This document shows, piece after piece, positions 24,967 to 33,840 of a DNA stretch of 60,887 bases. The stretch is taken from contig JAGRIK010000308.1 of NCBI GenBank assembly GCA_020443325.1, positions 1 through 60,887 of the forward strand. The letters run 5' to 3'. The notes below the pieces were generated by a model. It saw nothing but the letters and a program-made list of their open reading frames with translations. It was not told the origin of the DNA and did not search any database. The translations under genes were made by a program, and so were the position numbers. The stretch's first letter is position 1, and each line of letters opens with the position of its first letter. Source of the stretch: Halioglobus sp. Its GTDB lineage: Bacteria; Pseudomonadota; Gammaproteobacteria; Pseudomonadales; Halieaceae.

Positions 24967-27405
24967 TTAATGCGTCAGATTGGTTGCGGCCGCGAGATTT
25001 TCTGCCAGTCCACCCGTTGCGCGGATCACACTGTTGACCCCGGGCTGATCCTCCGGTTTAACCGTGCCACCAGATGCCGCCAGCAGGAAGCAGGCATTGG
25101 TCAACTGGCGGATACGATCGACATCCGGCCCGGTATCGCTCGTGTAGGAGCGAACCAGGTCGGGCAGGGCGTCGACAACTTCGTGCACCAGGGTCTGCAC
25201 GTTTGCGCCCGGCGCCAACTCTCCGTCCAGCGAGCGGTCCAGCATGTCCTGGGCGGCCCAGCCCAACTCTCCGAGGATATTGGCACCGACAGCGCGACCA
25301 TTGCCCTTGAACGTATGGAAGTATCTGCGGATGTCTCGCAGCACTTCCTTATTGTTGGGGTCCTGTAGCCAGTCCATCGTCAGGCTGGCCAGTTCGGCAA
25401 CCATCTCCTCGGACTCCTCGATAAAGACATCGCGAAATTCCACCGGGATTTCGACGTCCTGCACCAGCATGTCATCGTGTACTTCAGGGGCATTTTCCGA
25501 AGTCACGATCTCCGCAATCTTGCGCCCGGGTGACAAACCGGCGATCCACCTGTCCAGTTCAGCCGCGCGCTGCTCTGCGAGCGCCAGGATGTGCGAGGTA
25601 TCGTCCAACGGATCGAGTATCGAGCGCTGCAGGTGCATTTCAATCTGTGCAAAAGCATCGGCGAAACAGCGGAATGCATCATCTTCATGCACGCTGCCTG
25701 CATCGCTGGCGGCGGTGAGCCACTTGTGACACTGCACAATCACCGCACCCTCGCGCCCCATACCGGCAAACTGCAGGGCTCCGGCAATCTCATCGAGCAG
25801 TTGCAGGGAATCGCCAATGGCCTTGCGGTCTGGAATTGACTCCAACCTGGCCAGGAAATCCAACGACAATCCGTAGAGGAGATCGAGATCCGGATCGTTA
25901 TTATCCGCATCCCGGATGGCCTGCCGCAGCTCCTCATGCCCTGTGTCAATCTTGTTCAGGTGGCGCTGCAGAGCGGTCGTCAGGCGCAACACACTTGCGC
26001 GGTCGAGCGGCTTTTTGTCCAGCGCGCTTTTCAGCGCCTTGCGCCGCAGTATCTGGTGCAGATAGTTTTCTACCAGACCCATCTGGCGGAATGTCGCGGT
26101 TGCGACGCTTTCCCGCAGCTCGAAGTCTTTCCCACTGTAGGAACTGTTCAGGCCGTGCTGGAGCTTGTGCTCGATATCCGATTTGACATCGGTAATGCCC
26201 AGCGTAATCGAGCGCACGGTATCGGCCACATAGTGCAGATCCTCCACGCCCCTGCCGGCGAAGAACGGCCTTAGCAACTGCAGCACTCGCCTGAGGGAAT
26301 CTGCATGGTGCAATTGTCCGGCGGCTACCAGGCGCTGCTCTGCCGCATCAATCGCGAGCAGCACGCTGGCGTCCTGGTCTTCCAGTTTTCCTCTTGCGAC
26401 CGCCAGCAAGTCGTGTGTGGAAAGGTATTCCACCGCGACATTGAGGTGCTGCAATGCGCCTTTGAGCGTGATGACGATGGCGTCACTGTGCACCAGGCCC
26501 TGGCTGGCATCGCGGATTGTGCTGTCGCTGATACCGAACGCCTCCCGAATGGCTGTGATGTGCACAGGCTTCGAGCGACAGGACGCTATGTAGTACAGCA
26601 TTTGTTGCAGGTAGCTTTCATAGTCAATGGATTCATCGACCATGCTGCCGTTCTCTCGCGCGAACTTGATGGCAAAGGCCCCGGACTTGAAGATTTGCGC
26701 GATACACTCATCAGGCACGATCAACCCGCCGGCAATACCCTCGCAGAGGCCGATCATCGTGAACCAGAAGCGCTCCTGCTCGGTACCCGCCAGCAACATC
26801 TGCATCTTCCTGGCAATGCGCGCCACCGTTTTCATACTCTCGGTGACGTTGCGCTTGCGCAGAGCCTGCTTCGCCATCTCCAGGTACAGGGCCAACATGA
26901 CATTGGCCCGGCTCTTGATTTCCTCATCGTCGGCTACGAACCCATAGGGGGTGATCCCTGCATCCGCGGCAATCTCCATATAGAAGAAAAAGGCCGCCGG
27001 ACGCGGGCGCTCACCCACCCAGCGTCGCAGGTCATTAACAAACTTCTCCAGGCCGCGACCCGTGTCCACACGCTGGCCCTGGGTATGCTCCAGATAGGCG
27101 GGAATAATCTTGAGTGCCTGCATCAGGCCGCCCATCGCGAGCTTGCGACGCTCCCCGAGCACCTTGTCCTTGTAGAGGAAGTTCAGGCTGCGCTCCATTT
27201 CCAGCGTCAGCATTTCAGCTTTGCGCATACCCAGTGCCCTGAGCGTGGACGTTATCTGGTGCACCGACCACATGCAGCGCAGCAGGGCCTGCTTCTGTGC
27301 GGGATCCTGGCCATATTCCACCAGTGCTGCCTCGGCGGCATCGGCCTGTTCATTGATCAGCCCGATCACCCATTTGAGGGACACGATGTCCGGTTTCATC
27401 TTCAC
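24967..27405 (-). CDS. ChpA N-terminal half, Hpt-domain protein
   Basis: About 812 residues. The N-terminus resembles the degenerate first Hpt of ChpA (MWSVHQITSTLRALGMRKAEM), a long helical middle follows, and a clear Hpt with the phospho-accepting His at about 696 (RRYFHTFKGNGRAVG) lies near the C-terminus. It has no kinase domain, so it would be phosphorylated by the catalytic half downstream. The start is taken as GTG at 27405, 8 bases after GGAGG at the end of the CheR gene; ATG at 27399 is the alternative. The separate ribosome site of the next gene argues that the split is genuine rather than a frameshift. Confidence 0.85.
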   Translation of the reverse strand: MKMKPDIVSLKWVIGLINEQADAAEAALVEYGQDPAQKQALLRCMWSVHQITSTLRALGMRKAEMLTLEMERSLNFLYKDKVLGERRKLAMGGLMQALKIIPAYLEHTQGQRVDTGRGLEKFVNDLRRWVGERPRPAAFFFYMEIAADAGITPYGFVADDEEIKSRANVMLALYLEMAKQALRKRNVTESMKTVARIARKMQMLLAGTEQERFWFTMIGLCEGIAGGLIVPDECIAQIFKSGAFAIKFARENGSMVDESIDYESYLQQMLYYIASCRSKPVHITAIREAFGISDSTIRDASQGLVHSDAIVITLKGALQHLNVAVEYLSTHDLLAVARGKLEDQDASVLLAIDAAEQRLVAAGQLHHADSLRRVLQLLRPFFAGRGVEDLHYVADTVRSITLGITDVKSDIEHKLQHGLNSSYSGKDFELRESVATATFRQMGLVENYLHQILRRKALKSALDKKPLDRASVLRLTTALQRHLNKIDTGHEELRQAIRDADNNDPDLDLLYGLSLDFLARLESIPDRKAIGDSLQLLDEIAGALQFAGMGREGAVIVQCHKWLTAASDAGSVHEDDAFRCFADAFAQIEMHLQRSILDPLDDTSHILALAEQRAAELDRWIAGLSPGRKIAEIVTSENAPEVHDDMLVQDVEIPVEFRDVFIEESEEMVAELASLTMDWLQDPNNKEVLRDIRRYFHTFKGNGRAVGANILGELGWAAQDMLDRSLDGELAPGANVQTLVHEVVDALPDLVRSYTSDTGPDVDRIRQLTNACFLLAASGGTVKPEDQPGVNSVIRATGGLAENLAAATNLTH

Positions 27406-27409
27406 TCGC

Positions 27410-28264
27410 TCAACCTCCAGTTTTCGTGTAAGCGCATACGCCCGGCCACTGCAGCCGACGCACGTTTTGACCCAGCCAGGACACATCCTCGCCGGCACCG
27501 AGGATCAGCATACCGCCGACTCGCAGCCGTTTTACCAACTGGTCAATGATCCAGCGCTGCCATTCCCGCTCGAAATAGATCAGCGTGTTTTGACAGAAAA
27601 TAATATTGAAATCCGCAAAGGGCGCACTGTCGACATGCAGCAGGTTACTGTGAAAAAAGTGCGTCCTGGCACTGATCGCTTCAGCGACTATGCGCTCTTC
27701 GCTTTGCCCGTAACCCATAAAACGCTCGCGATATTCGGCCGGAATAAACCGCACCGCATCTTCCGGGTAGAGCGCGCGCTGCGCCTGGTGAATCGCGTTG
27801 AAACTGATATCAGTGCCAATGCCGTGCCACTGCAGCCAGGGCTTGCTTCGGGACACGGCGCTCTCCACGACCATCGCCATCGAGTACAGCTCCTGGCCGT
27901 ACGAGCACCCGGCACTCCAGAATGACAGCTCGCTCGGCGCCGGACCGGCACCCAGCAATTCATCCACGTAGTGCGCCAGGCACTTGTAGGCATCAGGTTG
28001 CCGGAAGAATCGCGTCTCCTTCACCGTGAGCAAATCCATCAGCGCCAGCCACTCCGCGCGCGCGCTGATGCTGTCGTCAAAGATCGACAGATAGCTATCC
28101 ACATCGCGCAAGCCCAGACTCGTCATTCGGTTCTGGATAGTCCCGGCGATGACATTCTCCGTGCTGTCGATCCTGATACCCGCGTGTGTGTGCAGTTTTT
28201 GCATCAGCAGATCGAGATCGCTGCGGCGCAGCTCTGGTACGCGCCTGGCGGTGGCCATGTTCAC
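27410..28264 (-). CDS. pilK: CheR-type methyltransferase, PilK-like
   Basis: A 284-residue chemotaxis receptor methyltransferase. The N-terminal all-helical CheR_N domain is followed by the SAM-binding Rossmann domain: FWSAGCSYGQELYSMA (motif I), GIGTDISFNAIHQAQRA, and FNIIFCQNTLIYFEREWQ, the usual CheR CRNVLIYF-like block (here CQNTLIYF). It methylates glutamates on the MCP encoded just upstream. Its start overlaps the end of the MCP gene by 4 bases, and its stop is 4 bases from the next start, so translation is tightly coupled. Confidence 0.88.
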   Translation of the reverse strand: MNMATARRVPELRRSDLDLLMQKLHTHAGIRIDSTENVIAGTIQNRMTSLGLRDVDSYLSIFDDSISARAEWLALMDLLTVKETRFFRQPDAYKCLAHYVDELLGAGPAPSELSFWSAGCSYGQELYSMAMVVESAVSRSKPWLQWHGIGTDISFNAIHQAQRALYPEDAVRFIPAEYRERFMGYGQSEERIVAEAISARTHFFHSNLLHVDSAPFADFNIIFCQNTLIYFEREWQRWIIDQLVKRLRVGGMLILGAGEDVSWLGQNVRRLQWPGVCAYTKTGG

Positions 28265-29580
28265 ACAGAGACCCGCGCTACTTTACCCTGCTCCAGGGCG
28301 GTCATCTCTTCCTCGCGATACACCTTCTTCGCACCCTGTATCTTTTTCAGGTCTTCGATGGCCGCCAGCGTTCGCTCGGATTCGGTGATCTCCTCGATCC
28401 GGAACTGGCTGAGACTCTCGGCCACCTCGCGCATGGAGGCTGTCAGGCTGCTCACACCAACCAGGGTGGACTCGCTGTACTCACTGATATCCAGGTTGCG
28501 CTCACGAATGGCATCCATGGAGCTGTTCATATGGCGTGCCGTGGTGGCCGATTGGCCAGCCGCGTCATCTACCGAAGTGATGATCTTGGTGATCGCAGAG
28601 GAACCTGCATTGATCTCTTCCAGCGAGCTGTCCAGGCGGTCGATGTACTCCAGAATTGTCACCACGGTACCCACCGTATTTTCCATACTGGACAGGTTAT
28701 CGGCCGACAAATTCTGCAACATCCGCACCTGGGAAATGATCTTGCGTCCCTCTTCCTCCGCCTCGCGCATCAGGTCGCCGATCGCCTCAGCAATCCCGAG
28801 GAAGGGGCGGCCGTGCTCTCCGGCCTTCTCCGCCTCGATGCGGGTGTTGATCGCGACGACCGAGATTTTCGTATTGAGGGCCTGTATATACTCCGCCGCT
28901 GCGGTTACCGACTGGATAAGTTCGCCCTGTCGCTTAGCGGACTTCGAGGTCTCCTGCACCGATTCACGCACGTCTGCCGAGGCCTTGGACATATCCTTGG
29001 TCAACTCGTAGCCCTGCGCCACACGCTGCCGGTTGCGCTCAGAGGTACGGGCCGCTTCGGCGGTCGACCGCTTGATCTCCTCGCTGGTGCGCACCATTTC
29101 AGTCGCTGCAGTCGTTGACTCCACGACGGAGCGAGTCAGTTCACGGCCTTTTTCAACCTGGCCCTCGGCGATGCCGCCTATTTTGGTGATGCCCTCAGTC
29201 GATACCTTGAACGGTGTTTTTATGTTGCGAATGAGCTCGCGCTGTCGCTGGGTAGAGGCGTTGATTTCCCTCGCAATATCACGAGTGACCGAGTTGTCCT
29301 CGGGCACCCGCACCGTCAGGTCACCCTCGGCGATCTTGACCAAAGCCCGGTTAATTTCAGCCACACCTTGCTCGGTGTATTCCACCCGGCGCCGCTGTCC
29401 CCGGTATGCCAGCAGCGCTACCGCCAGCACGCCCGGCGCACCGATAAGCACCGTGAGCGTACCCGCATCCAACTGCGTCTTGGTCAGCGCGTAGACTATC
29501 CCGGCGAGACATCCCAGGGCACCCAGCGCCATACCCGCCAACCACACATTGGGAACGCCAAAATTCAATGCCTTATTCAT
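28261..29580 (-). CDS. Methyl-accepting chemotaxis protein, PilJ-like, no sensor domain
   Basis: A 439-residue MCP whose start (ATG at 29580, GGGG ribosome site) overlaps the CheW gene by 8 bases. Two membrane helices lie at about 12-32 and 41-59 with only about 8 residues between them, so there is essentially no periplasmic ligand domain. A HAMP-like linker follows (around 70-130), then a long coiled-coil signalling domain with the tip near VVAINTRIEAEKAGEHGRPF. PilJ of Pseudomonas is about 680 residues with a large periplasmic part. Here input must come from the membrane, the pilus or cytoplasmic partners. Upstream frame extension to 29781 is spurious. Confidence 0.87.
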   Translation of the reverse strand: MNKALNFGVPNVWLAGMALGALGCLAGIVYALTKTQLDAGTLTVLIGAPGVLAVALLAYRGQRRRVEYTEQGVAEINRALVKIAEGDLTVRVPEDNSVTRDIAREINASTQRQRELIRNIKTPFKVSTEGITKIGGIAEGQVEKGRELTRSVVESTTAATEMVRTSEEIKRSTAEAARTSERNRQRVAQGYELTKDMSKASADVRESVQETSKSAKRQGELIQSVTAAAEYIQALNTKISVVAINTRIEAEKAGEHGRPFLGIAEAIGDLMREAEEEGRKIISQVRMLQNLSADNLSSMENTVGTVVTILEYIDRLDSSLEEINAGSSAITKIITSVDDAAGQSATTARHMNSSMDAIRERNLDISEYSESTLVGVSSLTASMREVAESLSQFRIEEITESERTLAAIEDLKKIQGAKKVYREEEMTALEQGKVARVSV

Positions 29581-30139
29581 TACTTTTCCCCTTTTTTGAA
29601 GAAATTTTTCCTGCGGCTGCATTGGACAATTCGTCATCTGCCACCAATTTATCGATATCAAGAACCGCCCGGAATTCACCCTTGTACATAAATCCCCCAA
29701 GTGTGTACCCGGCGAAATCGGGATCAACCTCGTGCTCCATGATCCGCTGCTCGATCGGAAAACGCAGATCCCGCTGGACATGGCTCAGGGTGAGTCCGAA
29801 ATACATACCCGGTCGGCGTATTACCATGCAGTAATCCCGCGCCCGGCCAATGTAGGGCCGTTTGCGAAACAGGACGTCCCCACTAAAAATCGGCAGCAAC
29901 CCACCCTTGTAGGCGGCCACACCCAGCACCCAGGGTTTGGTGCCGGGTATTGTCGTCACCGTCGGTGTTTCAATCAGTTCGTCCATTTCCCCGGCACCGA
30001 TCAGCAGCGGCACACCGGCAATGCCCAGGGAACTCCCGACCCAGGTCACGGGCGGGGGAGCGACGGCAGGCGCCGGCACATTGTCATACGCGTGCAGTCG
30101 CTCCAGCAGTTCCAGGGACTGAAATGCAGAGATGCCCAT
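29573..30139 (-). CDS. pilI: CheW-like adaptor, PilI type
   Basis: A 188-residue CheW-domain protein. The recognisable core is GVPLLIGAGEMDELIETP, GTKPWVLGVAAYKGGLLPIFSG and a C-terminal YTLGGFMYKGEFRAVLDIDKL block, with the conserved NxRG-like turn replaced by the AAYKGG form typical of PilI. It links the PilJ-like receptor to the ChpA kinase. Second gene of the operon, 47 bases after the response regulator; its end overlaps the MCP start by 8 bases. The N-terminal 30 residues are rich in Pro and Ala. Confidence 0.82.
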   Translation of the reverse strand: MGISAFQSLELLERLHAYDNVPAPAVAPPPVTWVGSSLGIAGVPLLIGAGEMDELIETPTVTTIPGTKPWVLGVAAYKGGLLPIFSGDVLFRKRPYIGRARDYCMVIRRPGMYFGLTLSHVQRDLRFPIEQRIMEHEVDPDFAGYTLGGFMYKGEFRAVLDIDKLVADDELSNAAAGKISSKKGKSNE

Positions 30140-30186
30140 TAGCGCACTGCCCGGTAAATTCGCATCACTTCTCCGCCTCCGGGGTA

Positions 30187-30597
30187 CTAGGCTGCCGCCT
30201 GCCTGTTCGTGTGGTTGTAAATCAGTTCACGCAATACAGATTCCGGTGGAATCTTGGTGACATGTGCCGTGGCCCCGCGCGCCTGGCCCTTCGCGATGTC
30301 GAAAATACCGTCAGAGGACGACAGCATCACCACGGGCGTATGCCGTGTTTCCTCGGCATTGCGAATCAGGGTGCAGGTCTGGTAGCCGTCCAATTCCGGC
30401 ATGGTGATATCCAGGAAGATCAGGTCGGGCTTGAAGCGGCGCAACATACCCAGGGCCTTGTACCCGTCCTCGGCGCATTCCACTTCGCAGCCCATACCGC
30501 GCAGCGTGTGGGACATCATCATGCGAATCGTTTTCGCATCATCGATCACAGCGATTTTTACGCCGCGGATATCAAATTGTTCTGTCTGGTTGCTCAT
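30187..30597 (-). CDS. Response regulator, PilG/PilH type
   Basis: A 136-residue single receiver domain, first gene of the Pil-Chp operon. The acidic pocket is VIDD (17-20), the phosphorylated Asp is residue 63 (FLDITMP), and the conserved Lys is 115 (HVTKIP rather than the usual TKPF). No output domain, as in PilG and PilH, which regulate extension and retraction of type IV pili. Only one receiver gene precedes the CheW gene here (Pseudomonas has pilG and pilH), so I do not assign the symbol. The ATG at 30597 follows GAGGG at good spacing. Confidence 0.87.
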   Translation of the reverse strand: MSNQTEQFDIRGVKIAVIDDAKTIRMMMSHTLRGMGCEVECAEDGYKALGMLRRFKPDLIFLDITMPELDGYQTCTLIRNAEETRHTPVVMLSSSDGIFDIAKGQARGATAHVTKIPPESVLRELIYNHTNRQAAA

Positions 30598-30954
30598 GAT
30601 TTCCCTCATATCCTGGTCAGTTATTCCGTTGGGTTATGCATCGATAGTATTTCCATACCTGCGAAAACCGGCAAGCGAAAACTGGAGATTTCTCCAGAAA
30701 TCAGGACTTTTGTGAGGGGCGACAAAGAAAATTGGCGAGACTGGAAGATATGCTATTGATATTAATAGGCTTATTGACCAGACAATGCTCGTCTGGGCGA
30801 TTGATATTCTGTGAAGCAGTTCCGTTTACGCTGGGCCAGTTGAGCACTGGCTCGCGCTCAGGGTTGGAAATGAAGTCAATCTGAAAGAACGAACACAGCA
30901 ACCCGCTGTATTCGAGCCTCTGGTGAGAATCCCTGGAACGGACTCAACCGTAAA
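30598..30954. other. Intergenic region upstream of Pil-Chp operon
   Basis: 357 bases without a convincing gene. It should hold the Pil-Chp promoter, but I could not choose a clear -35/-10 pair. A small perfect hairpin CCAGAC/GTCTGG lies at about 30778-30796, without a T run. Base composition becomes more A+T rich here, continuing into the radical SAM gene. Confidence 0.5.
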
Positions 30955-32850
30955 TCAGTAGAACCGAATAGATGAAGCCAGTTCCCATTGACCGCTATGC
31001 GCATGATCAGCCATAAAATGATCGGGTTTGATACTTCCACCTGCATCGGGCTCTACCACGAGTTTCCCCTCAGGCCATTGTGACAGCTTCTTAAGCGACC
31101 CCTCCAACGCACTTACGGAGGGCTCTGTCAAAATCTGGCGTACGTAGGCGTCAATATCATGCTCCAGCGATACTTCGTACGGATACTCCCTACCCTCGCG
31201 AGGCATTACAGCCTGTTGAGCCGTCGTAAGAGTACGTACTTCCCTGGGGTCAGGTTTTACATTAAATTCACGCTCGCAAAAAAAGAACATTTCGTCGTAG
31301 AGCGCCTCCGGGGCATGGAAAAGGAAATCCGCATTCTCTCCCCAATGTAAAACGGCCCAGTCTTTATGCTGAGCGCCGTTCAATACTTCGTTATAGATTC
31401 GCTCAGATAGCGGAAGATCAGGATCAGATGCGAGCATACAGTCCAACCAGGTCCGCAAGAATTTAATTGCGGGAACGCCATGCTCAATCTGCAAAAAATA
31501 CAGGACATACTTAAGCACGCCAAACTTAACGTAAAACTGGTATGTGGTGTATAGCTTCTTCATATAATCCATATCGGCGGCTGAAAAGCTAGCAGTCGAA
31601 TGAATCATGTTGTCGTCACTGGTTACAATGTTATGTTCTTTTAAATATCCAGCTTCCGCCATCGGGGCATTTGGCATCATTGACGTAAAATTAGCGTGAG
31701 CCAAGACTTTCCAATCGAAGCAAAACTGAAGATCCACGGCGAAGCTATCGATTGTTTGCCCTGGCAGTCCGATCATCAGGTCCGAAGCCATAGGAATCTT
31801 CTCAGCGTTGAAGTACGTCATCATTTTTTCGTAAGCTTCTGTTTTTATATTGTCGCGGGCTATAGCTTTTAGCACATCTGGTGCAGTGGTTTGCAGCGCT
31901 ATGATACCCGTTGGCAAAAGTCCTCCTTCATGCAGTATTTTTATAACCGACATCAAACGACGACCACCGTTCTTTGCGAAATTACTTGTGATTCTTACGG
32001 GATAACCGGTTCTAGCCCTGATTTCAACGAGTGCCGTTGCAATCTCAATATCCTGTTCCAGCATCCCAAAATTTGCATCTGCTATGAATATCTCTTCAGC
32101 TCCCTTCGACGCGATGTACTCAATTTCCGCAATTACCCTCTCTGAGGTAAATTTGCTCACCTTTGATAGCGTCGCCGAACCCCAATCGCAGTATGTGCAT
32201 CCATATGGACACCCCCTGTTTGTCTCCAAAACAGAGCGGAAGTTGCCTTCAAACCAAGGCTCAAATTCACCCGTCAAATAGGGGGAAGGAATTTCACTTA
32301 TATCCCGAATTCTCTCCCGCTCCGGTGTTCTGATGTACTCACTCCCATCAAAATATACAATTCCTGTAACCTCGCGTAATTTGGAGAAATCTCGCTTCTT
32401 GCCCGGAGGGCCTGAAAATGCAGCAAGAATCTCAGCCAACGCAGCCTCTCCTTCTCCAAGCACAGCCACATCAATAAAAGGGTTTTCCCGTAGAAATTTT
32501 TCAGTATCACCTTTGTATTTTGGCACATGAGGTCCCCCAAAAATCACGAGAGAGCCTCGCGAAATTTCTTTGATATGTGCCGCGACTTTGACGTTTAAGT
32601 TGTGATTCCACACATAGGAGGAAAACAGACAAACGGGGTTTGAGGTTTGAACGACTTTTTTATAAACCGCTTTTAGCGGATGATCAGGATAGCCAGCGAG
32701 CTGCAACGGCTTGATTTCATACTCAGCAGACAACCGGCCATTCTGATAACTTCTCACATAGGCCGCCAACATACCCATCGCCAGGTACGGCAAGTAACCG
32801 ACGTGCCTGGCCAGGACCAACGGCAATACAACTACCTTTCTTAAAGCCAT
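30955..32850 (-). CDS. B12-binding-type radical SAM protein (short paralogue)
   Basis: A 631-residue protein with an N-terminal cobalamin-binding-like Rossmann domain (LVIFGGPHVPKYKG, VAVLGEGEAAL) and a radical SAM domain whose cluster motif CPYGCTYCDWG begins at about residue 213. The C-terminal domain resembles that of the two paralogues at 43.4 and 46.3 kb, but it lacks their N-terminal repeat pair. Start is ATG at 32850 with an AAGG ribosome site. It stands alone between two gaps of over 350 bases, and its DNA is visibly richer in A+T than its neighbours (43% GC in one 60-base line counted at 31561), which suggests acquisition. The reaction is unknown; members of this superfamily often methylate unactivated carbons. 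Confidence 0.85.
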   Translation of the reverse strand: MALRKVVVLPLVLARHVGYLPYLAMGMLAAYVRSYQNGRLSAEYEIKPLQLAGYPDHPLKAVYKKVVQTSNPVCLFSSYVWNHNLNVKVAAHIKEISRGSLVIFGGPHVPKYKGDTEKFLRENPFIDVAVLGEGEAALAEILAAFSGPPGKKRDFSKLREVTGIVYFDGSEYIRTPERERIRDISEIPSPYLTGEFEPWFEGNFRSVLETNRGCPYGCTYCDWGSATLSKVSKFTSERVIAEIEYIASKGAEEIFIADANFGMLEQDIEIATALVEIRARTGYPVRITSNFAKNGGRRLMSVIKILHEGGLLPTGIIALQTTAPDVLKAIARDNIKTEAYEKMMTYFNAEKIPMASDLMIGLPGQTIDSFAVDLQFCFDWKVLAHANFTSMMPNAPMAEAGYLKEHNIVTSDDNMIHSTASFSAADMDYMKKLYTTYQFYVKFGVLKYVLYFLQIEHGVPAIKFLRTWLDCMLASDPDLPLSERIYNEVLNGAQHKDWAVLHWGENADFLFHAPEALYDEMFFFCEREFNVKPDPREVRTLTTAQQAVMPREGREYPYEVSLEHDIDAYVRQILTEPSVSALEGSLKKLSQWPEGKLVVEPDAGGSIKPDHFMADHAHSGQWELASSIRFY

Positions 32851-33214
32851 ATTTACCTTTATTATTTGATGTCTATTCTGCACAGTCGGCAGCAAGACGA
32901 TTCTAGTAACAAATCCAGTTCATCTCTAATCTAGCAACAATCCAACTAATCGCAACTCGCGAAATCCGTCATACCATTGCAATAATCACCAACTTAGTGC
33001 GCATGTTTAACGGCGAATCCTTCTGATTCGCTAACCCTATCATGCATGAACAGCATCGTGATAACTCTCGTTTGGTAATCTGCGCGTCGCTATCAGCAAG
33101 AAATACCTCCCAATAAATTGGTCTGCCGAAGAGGCAGCGGGATCACCGCTTCTTTGCACCAGGCCGGTACCAATGGCGGCCTCCGGCAGCGCGAGGTCGA
33201 CATGCACCGGCTCG
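32851..33214. other. Intergenic region, A+T rich, small hairpin
   Basis: 364 bases with no supported gene. It contains the AAGG ribosome site of the radical SAM gene and a 7-bp hairpin GCGAATC/GATTCGC at about 33011-33029, without a T tract, possibly ending the message of the XRE-like gene. A minus-strand open frame at 33040-33282 overlaps the 3' end of that gene in another frame and looks non-coding. Confidence 0.5.
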
Positions 33215-33826
33215 CTATGCACCTGGAAACATATAGCTCTTGAACGGCTCCAGGTGGCCGGCCTGGAAGTCGCGCAGCTCATAGATGTTGAATTTGTGCA
33301 TCAGGGTCAGGCAGCGCTGGAAGACCTGATCGGCCTCGTAGGCGGAAGGCGGTATCCCGTACTCATCGGTGATCTGGGCGAAAATAGTTGATGCGATTTC
33401 ACGACGCGTCTGGTCCTCGCGGTACAGGGTCTGGTTGACCGGCGAGGAGACTATCGGGGAGCCGTAAATGAGAAACGCCTCCCAGCGGCGTGCATCCTGC
33501 CCCTTGTCCAGCTGCGCAACCAGGAATTTCACCATATTGTGCAGGTCGATTCGCGGTGGCAAAACGTCTTTTTGCAACCACTTGCGGACATCCGATTCAC
33601 GCCACTCGCGGTTTATTCCCATCACACTGATCACGCGTCCCTCGGTCTGCGGTGGCGCCGCACCCGTCAGGTCCCACAACATATTCAGGCGCGCAGAAAA
33701 GCCCAGGCTCACAGGCAGGTCCTTCTCCATACCCTGCTCAAACGCGCGCGCGTAATCCTCCACTGTCTTTGCGCTGCGCCCGGTCGCTCCCGATGATCTG
33801 CCCTGTGCTGTGTTTTTCCCCGCCAT
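33215..33826 (-). CDS. XRE-like helix-turn-helix protein
   Basis: A 203-residue soluble protein. The central part, LNMLWDLTGAAPPQTEGRV followed by MGINREWRESDVRKWLQKDVLPPRIDLHNMVKFLV, fits the pattern of an XRE/Cro-type DNA-binding domain: short helices, a GxxxSxxxVxxWLxxxxxP recognition segment and a closing helix. The C-terminal half is a helical domain of unknown type. ATG at 33826 follows AGGGGG. It begins 14 bases after the upstream regulator gene, so the two form an operon and may act together. Target genes unknown. Confidence 0.65.
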   Translation of the reverse strand: MAGKNTAQGRSSGATGRSAKTVEDYARAFEQGMEKDLPVSLGFSARLNMLWDLTGAAPPQTEGRVISVMGINREWRESDVRKWLQKDVLPPRIDLHNMVKFLVAQLDKGQDARRWEAFLIYGSPIVSSPVNQTLYREDQTRREIASTIFAQITDEYGIPPSAYEADQVFQRCLTLMHKFNIYELRDFQAGHLEPFKSYMFPGA

Positions 33827-33840
33827 CCTCAATCCCCCTG

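Noticed and set aside
33040-33282. Minus-strand open frame next to the XRE-like gene
   Set aside because: It overlaps the 3' end of the real gene in another frame and has no family character.
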